From NCBI GenBank assembly GCA_946631295.1, contig CAMOZY010000014.1, positions 1-45,164 on the forward strand: 45,164 nt of DNA. Direction: 5' to 3'. The DNA is from an uncultured Lachnospiraceae bacterium (GTDB lineage: Bacteria; Bacillota; Clostridia; Lachnospirales; Lachnospiraceae). Positions 1 to 7,937 of the stretch are shown piece after piece. Each line of letters starts with the position of its first letter. Position 1 is the stretch's first letter. Both the position numbers and the translations under genes were made by a program. The notes below the pieces were generated by a model. That model searched no databases. It had not been told where the DNA came from and saw nothing but the letters and a program-made list of their open reading frames with translations.

Positions 1-2
1 AG

Positions 3-218
3 GCAGTCGATGCATCAGCAATGCATACTCTCGAAGAGTTTAATACCAGATGTACAAAAGCAGGTATTCAGCTTGTCTTCTCACATGTAAATGAACAGCC
101 CATGCACACGATGCAAAAGAGCGGTTTCGTAGACCTCATCGGAAAAGAAAACTTCAGACCTCATATCGATGATGCAGTTGACTGGGCAGGAAAGCTTGTA
201 AACCGGGAAAATAAGTAA
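3..218 (+). CDS. SulP-type anion transporter, C-terminal STAS domain (5' end outside window)
   Basis: Only the last 71 codons are present; the reading frame is already open at base 3 and continues off the left edge. The peptide begins AVDASAMHTLEEF and continues through a stretch resembling the end of a STAS domain: a D-A-S-A-M loop where SulP proteins have D-A-(S/T)-A, a helix, a beta strand (IQLVFSHV), then a helix ending in KSGFVDLIG. In SulP proteins this cytoplasmic domain follows the membrane part and regulates sulfate, bicarbonate or other anion uptake. Substrate cannot be told from this fragment. The next gene is convergent, and a strong inverted repeat lies between them. A stand-alone STAS protein is possible, but the SulP reading fits the sequence pattern best. 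Confidence 0.65.
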   Translation, partial: AVDASAMHTLEEFNTRCTKAGIQLVFSHVNEQPMHTMQKSGFVDLIGKENFRPHIDDAVDWAGKLVNRENK

Positions 219-290
219 TCATCCAAAAATAGTCAGTAAAACAATCGATTATATAAAAAGTCGCAGATTAAATCTATCCGGATAATCAAT

Positions 291-337
291 AGACGGTTCC
301 TTTGTTCACAAGATTAGTTTGAACACAGGAACCGTCT
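291..337. terminator. Long hairpin between convergent genes, probable bidirectional terminator
   Basis: Arms 291-307 and 321-337 (AGACGGTTCCT... / ...AGGAACCGTCT) pair at 16 of 17 positions around a 13-base loop. It sits between the stop codons of the SulP gene and the convergent membrane-protein gene. There is no strong T tract on either side, so termination in both directions is inferred from position and stem strength. Confidence 0.55.
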
Positions 338-378
338 ATATTAATTTACGATATTACTTTCTCTTTATTACAAACTCT

Positions 379-1542
379 TTATAAGCTACTTTTCTTTATA
401 TGGAACAGCACGCCGCTCTTGGGATATATCCACTCATCCTTGATTGAGATCTCGTAAAGATCCGCTCTCTTGATGAACGCTCCTACGTTGGACTGATCTT
501 CCTTATTCAGATACGAATACATCGTAACATCCATATTGGATTTATACTTCAGCTTAATGTGAGGATTCTTGGTAGGATCTACAAGTGTAACCTCAAAAAT
601 ATGATCCCACAGTCTCGGCATCTTGAAATATACTCTTACCGTATGTTCCTTGGCTGCTTTGTCGTAATCAAGCTTGAATCTGAAGATAAGTCCGTTCTGC
701 TTTCTTTCGACATCAATAAGATCCTCTTCTCTTCCGCCGTCTCCATCAACCCAGAGCGTGGGGACAAAGAGTTCATTGATCACATCCCTGACCTGATCAT
801 TTGGGATATTGTTGATGAACTTTACAGCTTCCGGCGTTATGACAAGATCCTCATTGAAGATACATTTAGAGAAATCCGCATCCTTGCCGTCTTCAAGGAG
901 TCCTGAGTCAAGGCTTCTCTTATCATATGCAAATCCCATACATACATAATCACTGGTGTAATTTGCATCAAGCTTGGACAGATACTTTACCGTGAATTTT
1001 AATTCCTCATCAAGAAAGAAATAGCTTTTATCATTCCATCCGGGAAATTTATGCTTCTCATACTCAGGATTAAGAACATCATCAAGAGTTATGGTATATT
1101 CGAACATCTTTCTGATGCGGGCTGATCTTGCACCGTCAAAGTATTTACTCATATTGGTAGTAAGAAGATCGACTGCATCCTCATCCCTTACCATTGAAAC
1201 AAGAGTAGATTTAAGGAAATTCTTCTTATCATTATCACTGAATGCATCCAGAGTTTCAGGATCCCCCATGATTGTCTTGGTTATCTGCTGTGATGTTTCC
1301 TTAGCATATGCATCCTGTGTAATCTTATTGTACAGGATATCAAATACACAGAAACCGGCAAGCACACCTATGAGGTTTCCGACAACACTGTCTACAAAAT
1401 CCCTGAATCCATATTCCGGATCGGTTGCCATCATGAACACATAGCCTAATATAATGATAGTGCATGCGACCAGAAAGCACATAGCCGTGGCAGTCCATGT
1501 GATCTTTGAATTCTGCTTCTTGCTGTTATCTGAATTATTCAT
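379..1542 (-). CDS. Hypothetical protein with two N-terminal membrane segments
   Basis: A 387-residue protein I do not recognise. Residues about 15-37 (TATAMCFLVACTIIILGYVF) and 52-71 (VVGNLIGVLAGFCVFDILYN) form two hydrophobic segments joined by a short loop, giving a membrane hairpin with a large C-terminal part of about 310 residues. That part is mixed alpha/beta and charged, with no catalytic motif I can see; from about residue 270 it looks beta-rich and may be a binding domain. The ATG at 1540-1542 is the only sensible start and directly precedes the hydrophobic hairpin. It is monocistronic, converging on the SulP gene and separated from it by a hairpin. Function unknown. Confidence 0.75.
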   Translation of the reverse strand: MNNSDNSKKQNSKITWTATAMCFLVACTIIILGYVFMMATDPEYGFRDFVDSVVGNLIGVLAGFCVFDILYNKITQDAYAKETSQQITKTIMGDPETLDAFSDNDKKNFLKSTLVSMVRDEDAVDLLTTNMSKYFDGARSARIRKMFEYTITLDDVLNPEYEKHKFPGWNDKSYFFLDEELKFTVKYLSKLDANYTSDYVCMGFAYDKRSLDSGLLEDGKDADFSKCIFNEDLVITPEAVKFINNIPNDQVRDVINELFVPTLWVDGDGGREEDLIDVERKQNGLIFRFKLDYDKAAKEHTVRVYFKMPRLWDHIFEVTLVDPTKNPHIKLKYKSNMDVTMYSYLNKEDQSNVGAFIKRADLYEISIKDEWIYPKSGVLFHIKKSSL

Positions 1543-1609
1543 TGTCTTTTGCGAATCCCTTCAATCCCCTATGCTGTTAACACTTTTGATGATCCATCCT
1601 TCAGAATCT

Positions 1610-2305
1610 TTATAAGCTGCTGAAATCATCTCTGGTAAATACACCCTTGTATATTGCAGGCTTCTTCATGTAATAAGCCCAGAACCTGTCACCATAGTCA
1701 TAATGCCACCATTCTGAAGGCAGATTGGTAAAGCCGGCATCTGTCATTATACTATACAGAAACCTCCTGTTGTCCCTTATCTTTTCATCATCTGAAGACT
1801 GTTCGTAAAAAGAGGTATAGGTCCTGTGTGAAAACTCATCAAAACCCGACCCCATCTCAAGTTCTCTGCCGTCAGGATCAAGAATTGTGATATCCACCGC
1901 ACCGCCCGTTGTATGAACAGGAGGAAGGTCTCTGTCAAAAACAGGTTCTGAAACAAAGTTCCTTATAATGGCATTTCTTTCTTCCTCAGACTTATCCTCA
2001 AGAGAAAACTGCCTGATAATATCTGTTGAATAATCCTCATACAATTCCTGCTGAAGCGCAAACGGACGCCACGCATCAAGCATCCTGAATCTGTAGCCCT
2101 TAGGAAGATTATGTGCCGCTTTTATCAGAAGTTTCTTTACTTCCTTCCTGACAAAGCACTCATTCTCGGCATTATCCATTCCCAGAATAGGATACTGCAT
2201 GCAGACATCGATCAGATCATCACTTTCAAGTTTTACTAATTCCGAACCTGTGAAATCGTGATCACGATAAACTTCAGGCTCTCTTACATCCGGTATTGGA
2301 CGCAT
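1610..2305 (-). CDS. D-Ala-D-Ala dipeptidase, VanX/DdpX-like (peptidase family M15D)
   Basis: A 231-residue zinc dipeptidase predicted to hydrolyse D-alanyl-D-alanine. The VanX catalytic pattern is complete and correctly spaced: arginine in DAWRPF (R80), the zinc ligands His131 and Asp138 in PPVHTTGGAVDI, then Glu198 and His201 in EWWH. The His-to-Asp distance of 7 and the Glu-to-His distance of 3 are those of VanX. No signal peptide, so cytoplasmic. I chose the ATG at 2303-2305, preceded at 9 bases by AGAGGTG, over a GTG four codons earlier. It follows the flavin oxidoreductase gene by one base and is surely co-transcribed. With no vanH or vanA beside it, a role in peptidoglycan dipeptide salvage is likelier than glycopeptide resistance. 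Confidence 0.85.
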   Translation of the reverse strand: MRPIPDVREPEVYRDHDFTGSELVKLESDDLIDVCMQYPILGMDNAENECFVRKEVKKLLIKAAHNLPKGYRFRMLDAWRPFALQQELYEDYSTDIIRQFSLEDKSEEERNAIIRNFVSEPVFDRDLPPVHTTGGAVDITILDPDGRELEMGSGFDEFSHRTYTSFYEQSSDDEKIRDNRRFLYSIMTDAGFTNLPSEWWHYDYGDRFWAYYMKKPAIYKGVFTRDDFSSL

Positions 2306-2306
2306 A

Positions 2307-3368
2307 TCAGTAAACACCTCTTTTCATAGCTGCAGGACATTTATGACCGGTTCCGGGGCCATACTGGCAGGCCTTGCATTCGAAACACTTTACATAGTCT
2401 TTTCCTTCAAGTATCGCGCCTGCATATGAAGGATCCGCAAGAGCGCTTCTTGCAAGATCAACCGTATCCGTAAGATCATTTTCAATGATGTATTTAACAA
2501 GTTCAGGAGTCATAAGACCACCGACACAGGAAATCGGAACACTTCCTTTATATGCCTTTTTGAAGTTAACTCCCAGAGCACACAGATCACTGTATGGAGC
2601 ATCTTCAGGTTTTGTTATATTACCGAAACTGTCTATGCCATGGGAAACCTGCAGATAATCGCATCCTGCCTCCACATATTTCTCATTAACGACCAGCATA
2701 TGATCAATATCAGGTTCTGCGCCCGGAGTTCTTATGGATATAATAAAATCCTTCCCGCACATTTCCCTGATACCGCGGATTATCTCCGAACCAAAAAGAG
2801 ATTTATCCTGACCGTACTCATCTGTCCTGAGATTTGTTTTGGGAGAAACAAACTGATTGATCAGATATCCGTGACAGCCGTGAAGCTGAACTCCGTCATA
2901 GCCTGCATCAAGAGCTCTCTTAGCAGCCATGATAAAGCTGTTTTGCATGGAATGAATCTCATCCAAAGTCATCGCCTGTGAATGATTACCATTCCAGACT
3001 TCTACAGCCGAAGGCCCCTTAGCCTGTCCGAACATAGGATTTGCAGTATTACCGGTATGATTGATCTGAATCAGGACAACAGCACCTTCCTTATGACATG
3101 CATCGGTAATAGCCTTGTGCCCTTCAGTCTGGGCATCTTCCCATAGCCCCATATGGTTCGGAGCAAATCTTCCGTCGGAAGTAACAGCAGTTGCTTCAAC
3201 ACAGATAAGTCCGAATCCTCCCTTAGCCCGTTCAGCGTAATGCTGAACATGCTCAGGAGTCACAAAACCATCAGCACCTGCCATATCAAATTTGACTGTA
3301 GGAGCCATAGTCAGTCTGTTCTTAACTGTCTTTCCGTTTATTACTATTGGGTCATTAACTTTTGCCAT
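2307..3368 (-). CDS. Old Yellow Enzyme family NADH:flavin oxidoreductase
   Basis: A 353-residue FMN-dependent (beta/alpha)8-barrel oxidoreductase. Family marks: KNRLTMAP near the N-terminus, QINHTGN, and the substrate/FMN loop with HGCHGYLINQF followed by SPKTNLRTDEYG. The C-terminus carries CFECKACQYG followed by KCPA, a cysteine cluster like the 4Fe-4S site of 2,4-dienoyl-CoA reductase relatives, but the protein ends there and lacks their C-terminal FAD/NAD(P)H domains. The start is the ATG at 3366-3368, with GGAG six bases upstream; an upstream ATG adds only MCMELI and lacks a site. The substrate (enoate, enone or similar) cannot be predicted. It heads a two-gene unit with the dipeptidase. 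Confidence 0.88.
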   Translation of the reverse strand: MAKVNDPIVINGKTVKNRLTMAPTVKFDMAGADGFVTPEHVQHYAERAKGGFGLICVEATAVTSDGRFAPNHMGLWEDAQTEGHKAITDACHKEGAVVLIQINHTGNTANPMFGQAKGPSAVEVWNGNHSQAMTLDEIHSMQNSFIMAAKRALDAGYDGVQLHGCHGYLINQFVSPKTNLRTDEYGQDKSLFGSEIIRGIREMCGKDFIISIRTPGAEPDIDHMLVVNEKYVEAGCDYLQVSHGIDSFGNITKPEDAPYSDLCALGVNFKKAYKGSVPISCVGGLMTPELVKYIIENDLTDTVDLARSALADPSYAGAILEGKDYVKCFECKACQYGPGTGHKCPAAMKRGVY

Positions 3369-3389
3369 AATCAGCTCCATGCACATTTA

Positions 3390-3438
3390 TTCTCCGGCAT
3401 TTTATATAGATTACATTATCCGTAAAAATGCCGGAGAA
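3390..3438. repeat. 14-bp perfect inverted repeat in the flavin oxidoreductase leader
   Basis: TTCTCCGGCATTTT (3390-3403) and AAAATGCCGGAGAA (3425-3438) are exact reverse complements around a 21-base loop. On the minus strand it lies after the PNPOx-fold gene stop (3473) and ends 21 bases before the next ATG. It lacks a T tract, so it could be a weak terminator, a leader structure or an operator. Confidence 0.5.
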
Positions 3439-3472
3439 AAAACTTGATTAAATATCAGAATTTGATCATCTG

Positions 3473-3865
3473 TCAGAACTTGATCACTTCGGGAGCTTTG
3501 GTAAATGAAGAAATCGTAGCTGTTGCATCCTTCATATACAGTACCTCGGTATTACCGTCATCCTCGGAATACATTCCTCTGAGCTGAGGATATGCGTCAA
3601 GCATTGAGGCTCTTGCTTCTCTTCTGTCATCCTCAACAAGCTCGCATGCAATACGGATCCAGTCACCATCCTTAAAAGCACAGATCTCAGCCTTGGGGTT
3701 TGCATGAAGCTGCTTTGAAACATCCTTGGACTTACCGGTCTGAATATAGAGCTTTCCTTCAAAATTATTAACCGTTCCAAAAGGTCTTACTCTGGGCTGA
3801 TCTCCGTCAACTGTTGCAAGATAATAAGTACCTGCTTCTTTTAAGAACTTTTCTACTCTTTCCAT
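3473..3865 (-). CDS. Pyridoxamine 5'-phosphate oxidase-fold flavoprotein
   Basis: A 130-residue protein of the small split-barrel flavoprotein family. The pattern MERVEKFLKEAGTYYLATVDG, RVRPFG, LYIQTGKSKDVSKQL, NPKAEICAF and WIRIACE follows the usual order of strands and FMN-phosphate-binding loop (TGKSKDVSKQ). Such proteins bind FMN or F420 and often reduce small molecules; the real PdxH substrate-binding features are not evident, so a vitamin B6 role is unlikely. Start ATG 3863-3865 has GGAGAG seven bases upstream. Next downstream is the Old Yellow Enzyme gene, another flavoprotein, which suggests a shared redox role, though an inverted repeat separates them. Confidence 0.85.
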   Translation of the reverse strand: MERVEKFLKEAGTYYLATVDGDQPRVRPFGTVNNFEGKLYIQTGKSKDVSKQLHANPKAEICAFKDGDWIRIACELVEDDRREARASMLDAYPQLRGMYSEDDGNTEVLYMKDATATISSFTKAPEVIKF

Positions 3866-4058
3866 AAATATGCTCTCCTTTTTATCTATGTGTCAGCGCT
3901 GCTGACATTATTTACTGTCTTTGTTTTTCTATATCTGATATATTCCCCGGAGATTTTTTTATCCCAAGATAATCATCTGTTACATTCGATTGTATTGATA
4001 ATCTATAAATGATCATCTGCTGCATAGACCTGTAATCTTATGTCACATCGGTTTCTGA

Positions 4059-4967
4059 TCATTTAGTATATCCGGCCACATGTTCATTAAGAAATGCAGT
4101 CACATATTCTCTGTATTTTACGGGATCGGTAAGTATCGACATGGCATGTTCAGCTCCCGGAATCAGATGAACCTCGCTGTATCCAGAAGTTCTTGCAGCC
4201 ATATCCTGTGAATTCTTAGGAAGGATAAAGCTGTCATCGGCACCGTGGATGAACAGTATCGGAATAGTGTTATCATTCAGTGATTCAACAGGCCTCATTT
4301 CAAGAAGCGAATAATGATATCTTATCTTTCCCGTAAAATTTGCCACATCCACGAAAAATGAGGGAACATGATTATTTGTATAAGCACCCCTGAGGACATT
4401 TTCTATATCAGAAAATCCGCAGTCAGCCACGACAAAATCAATCTCAGGCTTATACTTAAGAACCGTAATCGAGGTAGCTGCACCAAGTGATTCACCGTGA
4501 AGACCAAGCAGTGATATATTGCCGTATCTTGATCTCGTATCCTCAATAAGCGCCTTCAGGTCCTGCCCTTCGCAGATTCCGTAAGTGGTAAATGTGGATG
4601 CATTATCACCGTGACCACGAAGATCATAAATAACGCAGTTAAAACCAAGATCCAGATACATCTTCACATACTTCAGTGTTCCGATATGATTGTCGGTATA
4701 TCCATGTGAAAGGATCATATACTTATCAGTCGGTTCAGGATTTTCGAGATATTCCACATGAAGCTCATAATCTTCATATCCCCTTACGATATAATCCGTC
4801 TTTTTCAGATCATTGTAATAGGAAGTATCATACCGCTCACTCTGCCATGCCCATGCTTCATCAATCGTCTGCCTTCTCCCTGTCATCACATACGATGGAA
4901 GCCAGAACGAAAACAGAACAAATATCACAAGCAGAATACCGACAATGATCAATAATATTTTTATCAT
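4059..4967 (-). CDS. Membrane-anchored alpha/beta hydrolase
   Basis: A 302-residue hydrolase with an N-terminal hydrophobic anchor (IKILLIIVGILLVIFVLFSF) and a single catalytic domain. Visible elements: oxyanion loop SHGYTDN, YDLRGHGDN, nucleophile elbow GESLGA (Ser about 160), acid region HGADDSFI and catalytic His in GAEHAMS. The anchor without a clear cleavage site suggests an extracytoplasmic enzyme tethered to the membrane, probably an esterase or peptidase-like hydrolase of the kind usually called YqkD-like or serine aminopeptidase S33. I prefer ATG 4965-4967; a TTG at 4989-4991 would add eight residues, and neither has a strong binding site. Confidence 0.82.
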   Translation of the reverse strand: MIKILLIIVGILLVIFVLFSFWLPSYVMTGRRQTIDEAWAWQSERYDTSYYNDLKKTDYIVRGYEDYELHVEYLENPEPTDKYMILSHGYTDNHIGTLKYVKMYLDLGFNCVIYDLRGHGDNASTFTTYGICEGQDLKALIEDTRSRYGNISLLGLHGESLGAATSITVLKYKPEIDFVVADCGFSDIENVLRGAYTNNHVPSFFVDVANFTGKIRYHYSLLEMRPVESLNDNTIPILFIHGADDSFILPKNSQDMAARTSGYSEVHLIPGAEHAMSILTDPVKYREYVTAFLNEHVAGYTK

Positions 4968-5064
4968 TTTCTTTTTTCCGTTTTTGACCAATATATGTAC
5001 CCATTAATAATTCATCATCAGGATATTTCAAAGTGATCATCCCTGATTCGCTTTGTATATATCT

Positions 5065-5892
5065 TTAATCTGTCTCTCTGTACACTCTTGAATTCTTCAT
5101 GACATTCTTCAGGAATCTGTCCGTCTCAACAGAGAGCTCTTCATATATATCTGTATCAATATTATGACCGCAATTCGAATAGATAACAAGTTTGCAGTGA
5201 GGAAGACATTTAGCAGTTCTGATCATAAGTTCAGGAGTACTGATCGGATCTTCAGTTCCTCCGAGGATCAGTGTCGGAGTCTGGATCGAACGAAGCCTTT
5301 CACGTAGCACTTCCTCATTCCCACATTTCATAAGAGGTCTTCCGTAGTCAATCTTCTTCTCACGCTCATCAGGCTCCGGACAATTCGAAAGGAACTCCTC
5401 TCTTTCTTTTCGCCTTGCGCTTCTGCCTTCATCATTATCGATGGGAGGATCAAATGGAGGCGGTGCATCGATAATCCCCTGCATCAGCATCTGCCTGTAT
5501 GACATCACTCCTTCTTCAAGACTGTGAGGCCCGGGAACCATTGCAACAAAAGCCTTCACCCTTTCAGGATGATTCAGATTAAGATGCCATCCCACGCCTG
5601 CACCATGTGACGCACCCATATATATGAACTTATTAAGTCCGAGATGATCGGCAAGCTCCGTTACATCGGATGCAAAGACATCATACCAGTTCTCACCGTA
5701 ATCTTCCGTAACGTAATCCGATGGATGAAAACCTCTGAGAGTCATGCAGTAAACATGATATCCAAGTGTTGCCATATACTGCTGAAGTCCCTTCGGATAA
5801 AATCCGGCCTGTGCAGAGATGATAACCTTATCTCCGCTTCCATATTCGTCATAATGGATCTTCAATCCATCCTTAGTAGTAAACTCACTCAT
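5065..5892 (-). CDS. Alpha/beta hydrolase, cytoplasmic
   Basis: A 275-residue hydrolase without signal peptide. The nucleophile elbow is GASHGAG (Ser95); LRGFHPSD follows strand 4, GGTEDPIS provides the likely acid, and GHNIDTD the catalytic histidine. A charged lid insertion (residues about 150-175, rich in Arg, Lys and Glu) lies between the core halves. The architecture resembles the proline iminopeptidase/haloperoxidase-like group, but substrate is unknown. The ribosome binding site is weak (GAAG upstream of ATG 5890-5892). It is not a copy of the neighbouring membrane-anchored hydrolase: sequences outside the fold motifs differ. Confidence 0.82.
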   Translation of the reverse strand: MSEFTTKDGLKIHYDEYGSGDKVIISAQAGFYPKGLQQYMATLGYHVYCMTLRGFHPSDYVTEDYGENWYDVFASDVTELADHLGLNKFIYMGASHGAGVGWHLNLNHPERVKAFVAMVPGPHSLEEGVMSYRQMLMQGIIDAPPPFDPPIDNDEGRSARRKEREEFLSNCPEPDEREKKIDYGRPLMKCGNEEVLRERLRSIQTPTLILGGTEDPISTPELMIRTAKCLPHCKLVIYSNCGHNIDTDIYEELSVETDRFLKNVMKNSRVYRETD

Positions 5893-5976
5893 AATAATAT
5901 CTTCAATTCAATATGATTTAATCAACTTCTGATCACTCTTACATTAAATGATAACCATATCTTTTCCGTTTGTCTT

Positions 5977-6639
5977 TTATTCGGATAATTCATCAAGAGA
6001 ACTGATCACCTTGACATTATCCGGAACATCTGCTTTATCTGCCTCTCCGTTTCTTACAATCAAAACGGGATTGATTCCAAGTTCCAATGCAGGTTTTATA
6101 TCCGATGTCATCGAATCTCCGATAAAAAGAACCTCATCAGGCTTAACACCTGCAATTTCAAAAGCCTTTTCAAATATCGCTCTGTCCGGCTTACACGCTC
6201 TTGCAACCTCAGCTGAAATAATCCCTGCAGGCTTTAATTCTTTTTCCTTCATGGATGCTTCAAGATAGATAAGGTCATCGTTGGAAAGAACATATATGGG
6301 CTTTGAACATCTGTCAAAAAAGGACTTAACATCACCAAAGAGCGGAGCATGAACCCATATCTTCCTCCAGGTCTCATGCATGTATTCAAGATCACCGCTC
6401 AGCCCGTAGTTTTCCACGCAAAATTTCAGTATCTCCTCAACCTTATCATCATTTCTGATAAAGGCATTGCCATGGCTTGCAGCTTCAAGTTCCTTAACCT
6501 TTCCCCAGACAACCTTGAGTACCTCACGGGGATCCTTCAGATTGCTATGGGCTATAAAGTATCCCAGAAGTTCTCTTGTATACGGCTCATCCTCCTGAAC
6601 CATCGTACCTGTATAATCAATAAATACTGCCTTTATCAT
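5977..6639 (-). CDS. HAD superfamily hydrolase (HAD-IA phosphatase-like)
   Basis: A 220-residue haloacid-dehalogenase-type phosphohydrolase. Motif I is FIDYTGT with nucleophile Asp8; the usual second Asp two residues later is Thr10, as in some HAD enzymes that are not standard DxD phosphatases (phosphonatases and dehalogenases also lack it). Motif II is VLSNDD, motif III the Lys in ACKPDRAIFEKA, motif IV GDSMTSD. A helical cap fits between motifs I and II (residues 15-80). The substrate is likely a small phosphorylated metabolite. Because of the missing acid/base Asp, either altered chemistry or lower phosphatase activity is possible. Confidence 0.85.
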   Translation of the reverse strand: MIKAVFIDYTGTMVQEDEPYTRELLGYFIAHSNLKDPREVLKVVWGKVKELEAASHGNAFIRNDDKVEEILKFCVENYGLSGDLEYMHETWRKIWVHAPLFGDVKSFFDRCSKPIYVLSNDDLIYLEASMKEKELKPAGIISAEVARACKPDRAIFEKAFEIAGVKPDEVLFIGDSMTSDIKPALELGINPVLIVRNGEADKADVPDNVKVISSLDELSE

Positions 6640-6720
6640 GACTAGTATAATTCCTTTTCTAAATTCTTAGTTGCATCTTATAAAGCTTTATATGTCTTTT
6701 TTTCTTCAAAAACATATCAT

Positions 6721-7212
6721 TCATTCTGATGCGAGTACGCTACAGAACTCCTTAATCTGGCCATCCTTGCTCTCATCGTGTCTTGCCTTGGGATCAATAA
6801 ATACTGCAGTCTTCTCAATCTCTGATACTCCGAGTGCCTTGGCAAGCTTGGCGAATGCCTTCTCTGCACCGGATCCACTCTGACATGCAAATGCTGCAAA
6901 GTTCTTTCCTTTAATAGCATTGGCATTATCCTCTATAAATGTCCTGAGAGGTGGGGTGAAGTTTGATGCCCATACAGGAAATCCGAACACTACCCTCTCA
7001 TACTGTGACAGATCTACACTGTACGCTTCAAGTTCAGGCTTCTCGGCCATCACAGCACTCTTGCCGCCCCAGAAGAACTTGGCAAATCCCTTGTCATGAT
7101 AAGCCTTCTTCGGAATCAGCCTCAGAACATCCGCTCCGATTTCCTTACTCATCATATCCACAACATATTCGGTATTACCTTCCAGTGAAAAATACACAAT
7201 CAGGGTTTTCAT
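6721..7212 (-). CDS. Flavodoxin family protein
   Basis: A 163-residue FMN-binding protein. It starts MKTLIVYFSLEGNT, the phosphate-binding loop (S-L-E-G-N-T) of flavodoxin-like proteins, and continues with GFPVWASNFTPPLRTF, the aromatic isoalloxazine loop, and FAAFACQSGSGAEKAF near the C-terminal half. It most resembles short flavodoxins annotated as NAD(P)H-dependent oxidoreductase or flavodoxin-like. The start is ATG 7210-7212, with GGAG seven bases upstream; a GTG six codons earlier overlaps the binding site. Probable role is low-potential electron transfer or quinone/nitro reduction in the cytoplasm. Confidence 0.87.
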   Translation of the reverse strand: MKTLIVYFSLEGNTEYVVDMMSKEIGADVLRLIPKKAYHDKGFAKFFWGGKSAVMAEKPELEAYSVDLSQYERVVFGFPVWASNFTPPLRTFIEDNANAIKGKNFAAFACQSGSGAEKAFAKLAKALGVSEIEKTAVFIDPKARHDESKDGQIKEFCSVLASE

Positions 7213-7245
7213 TTCTTTTCTCCATACCACTAACGAATCTTATGC

Positions 7246-7559
7246 TTACTCCGCATCCTCTTCCATTGTCTCAAGCAGAAAACTTACCGGCCTGAATCCG
7301 TCATTACATGAGATTATGGCAGACTTTGGATTTTTCATCCAGCCATCGTAGAAGTTTCTCCTCCGTGGGCCAGAGCCATAACAAACGAAGAAACTGTATC
7401 CCAGGCACTTAAACAGAATCCATCCGGACGTTCCCATCCGTTACATATAAAGGTCTGATCCAGCTCCATTGAACAGGCATGCTCTATCGGATTTTCATAC
7501 TGCTCTATAAGATCATCATACCTGGCTATCTTTTTTACGGTTATTTTGACCTTCTTCAT
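7246..7559 (-). pseudogene. TIGR04076-like small protein, split by a frameshift
   Basis: Two overlapping minus-strand frames together make one protein of about 104 residues that follows the TIGR04076 pattern from end to end. Frame one (from ATG 7557-7559, MKKVKITVKK) contains CSMELDQTFIC, PDGFCLSAWD and FVMALAHGGE, then stops at 7335. The second frame supplies NFYDGWMKNPKSAIISC, NDGFRPVSFLLE and stops at 7246. The switch falls at GGAGGAGAAACTTC (about 7354-7367): adding one A to the A-run restores GGE-NFYDGWM without a gap. The start codon overlaps the stop of the preceding ArsC-like gene (ATGA). Either a recent inactivating single-base loss or an assembly error. The family's function is not established. 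Confidence 0.75.
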
Positions 7560-7906
7560 AGAATCTTCTTCCACTCGTCCTCTTTAAATCCAAGTAATAC
7601 ATTGTCATCACTTATCAGAAGAGGCCTCTTTACCAGCATTCCGTCTGAAGCAAGAAGTTTAAACATTTCATCTTCGCTCATATCCGGAAGTTTCTTTGAA
7701 AGTTCCAGTTCACGATAAAGTTGTCCGCTTGTATTGAAGAACTTCCTGAGAGGAAGTCCGCTTTTCTTATACAGCTTCCTTAGAAGTTTTTCATCAGGAT
7801 GATCTTCCTTGATATCAAAAAGCTTATATTCGATTTTATTATCATCCAGCCACTTAATAGCCTTTTTACATGTAGTACATTTGGAGTAGCAATAAACTTT
7901 AATCAT
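7556..7906 (-). CDS. ArsC/Spx family thioredoxin-fold protein
   Basis: A 116-residue protein with the C10-T-T-C13 motif in YSKCTTCKKA at the start of helix 1, followed by the family pattern FDIKEDHP, LPLRKFFNTSG, LLASDGMLVKRPLLI and GFKEDEW. RPLL is the conserved Arg-Pro of the family. The length and CxxC favour the YusI/Spx-MgsR side rather than a true arsenate reductase, which uses a single N-terminal Cys with Arg triad. The role could be redox sensing or a disulfide reductase. The start is ATG 7904-7906 with GAGG nine bases upstream. Translationally coupled (ATGA) to the frameshifted gene after it. Confidence 0.85.
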   Translation of the reverse strand: MIKVYCYSKCTTCKKAIKWLDDNKIEYKLFDIKEDHPDEKLLRKLYKKSGLPLRKFFNTSGQLYRELELSKKLPDMSEDEMFKLLASDGMLVKRPLLISDDNVLLGFKEDEWKKIL

Positions 7907-7937
7907 ATATTCTATCCTCATTCAGCAGATTATCTAA

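Noticed and set aside
1610-2305. A vancomycin-resistance locus
   Set aside because: The VanX-like enzyme is not accompanied by vanH, vanA-type ligase or VanRS genes; neighbours are flavoproteins.
7246-7437. A separate 63-residue gene starting at 7437
   Set aside because: Its second half is the missing C-terminus of the TIGR04076-like gene in another frame; the first 25 residues are out-of-frame translation of that gene.
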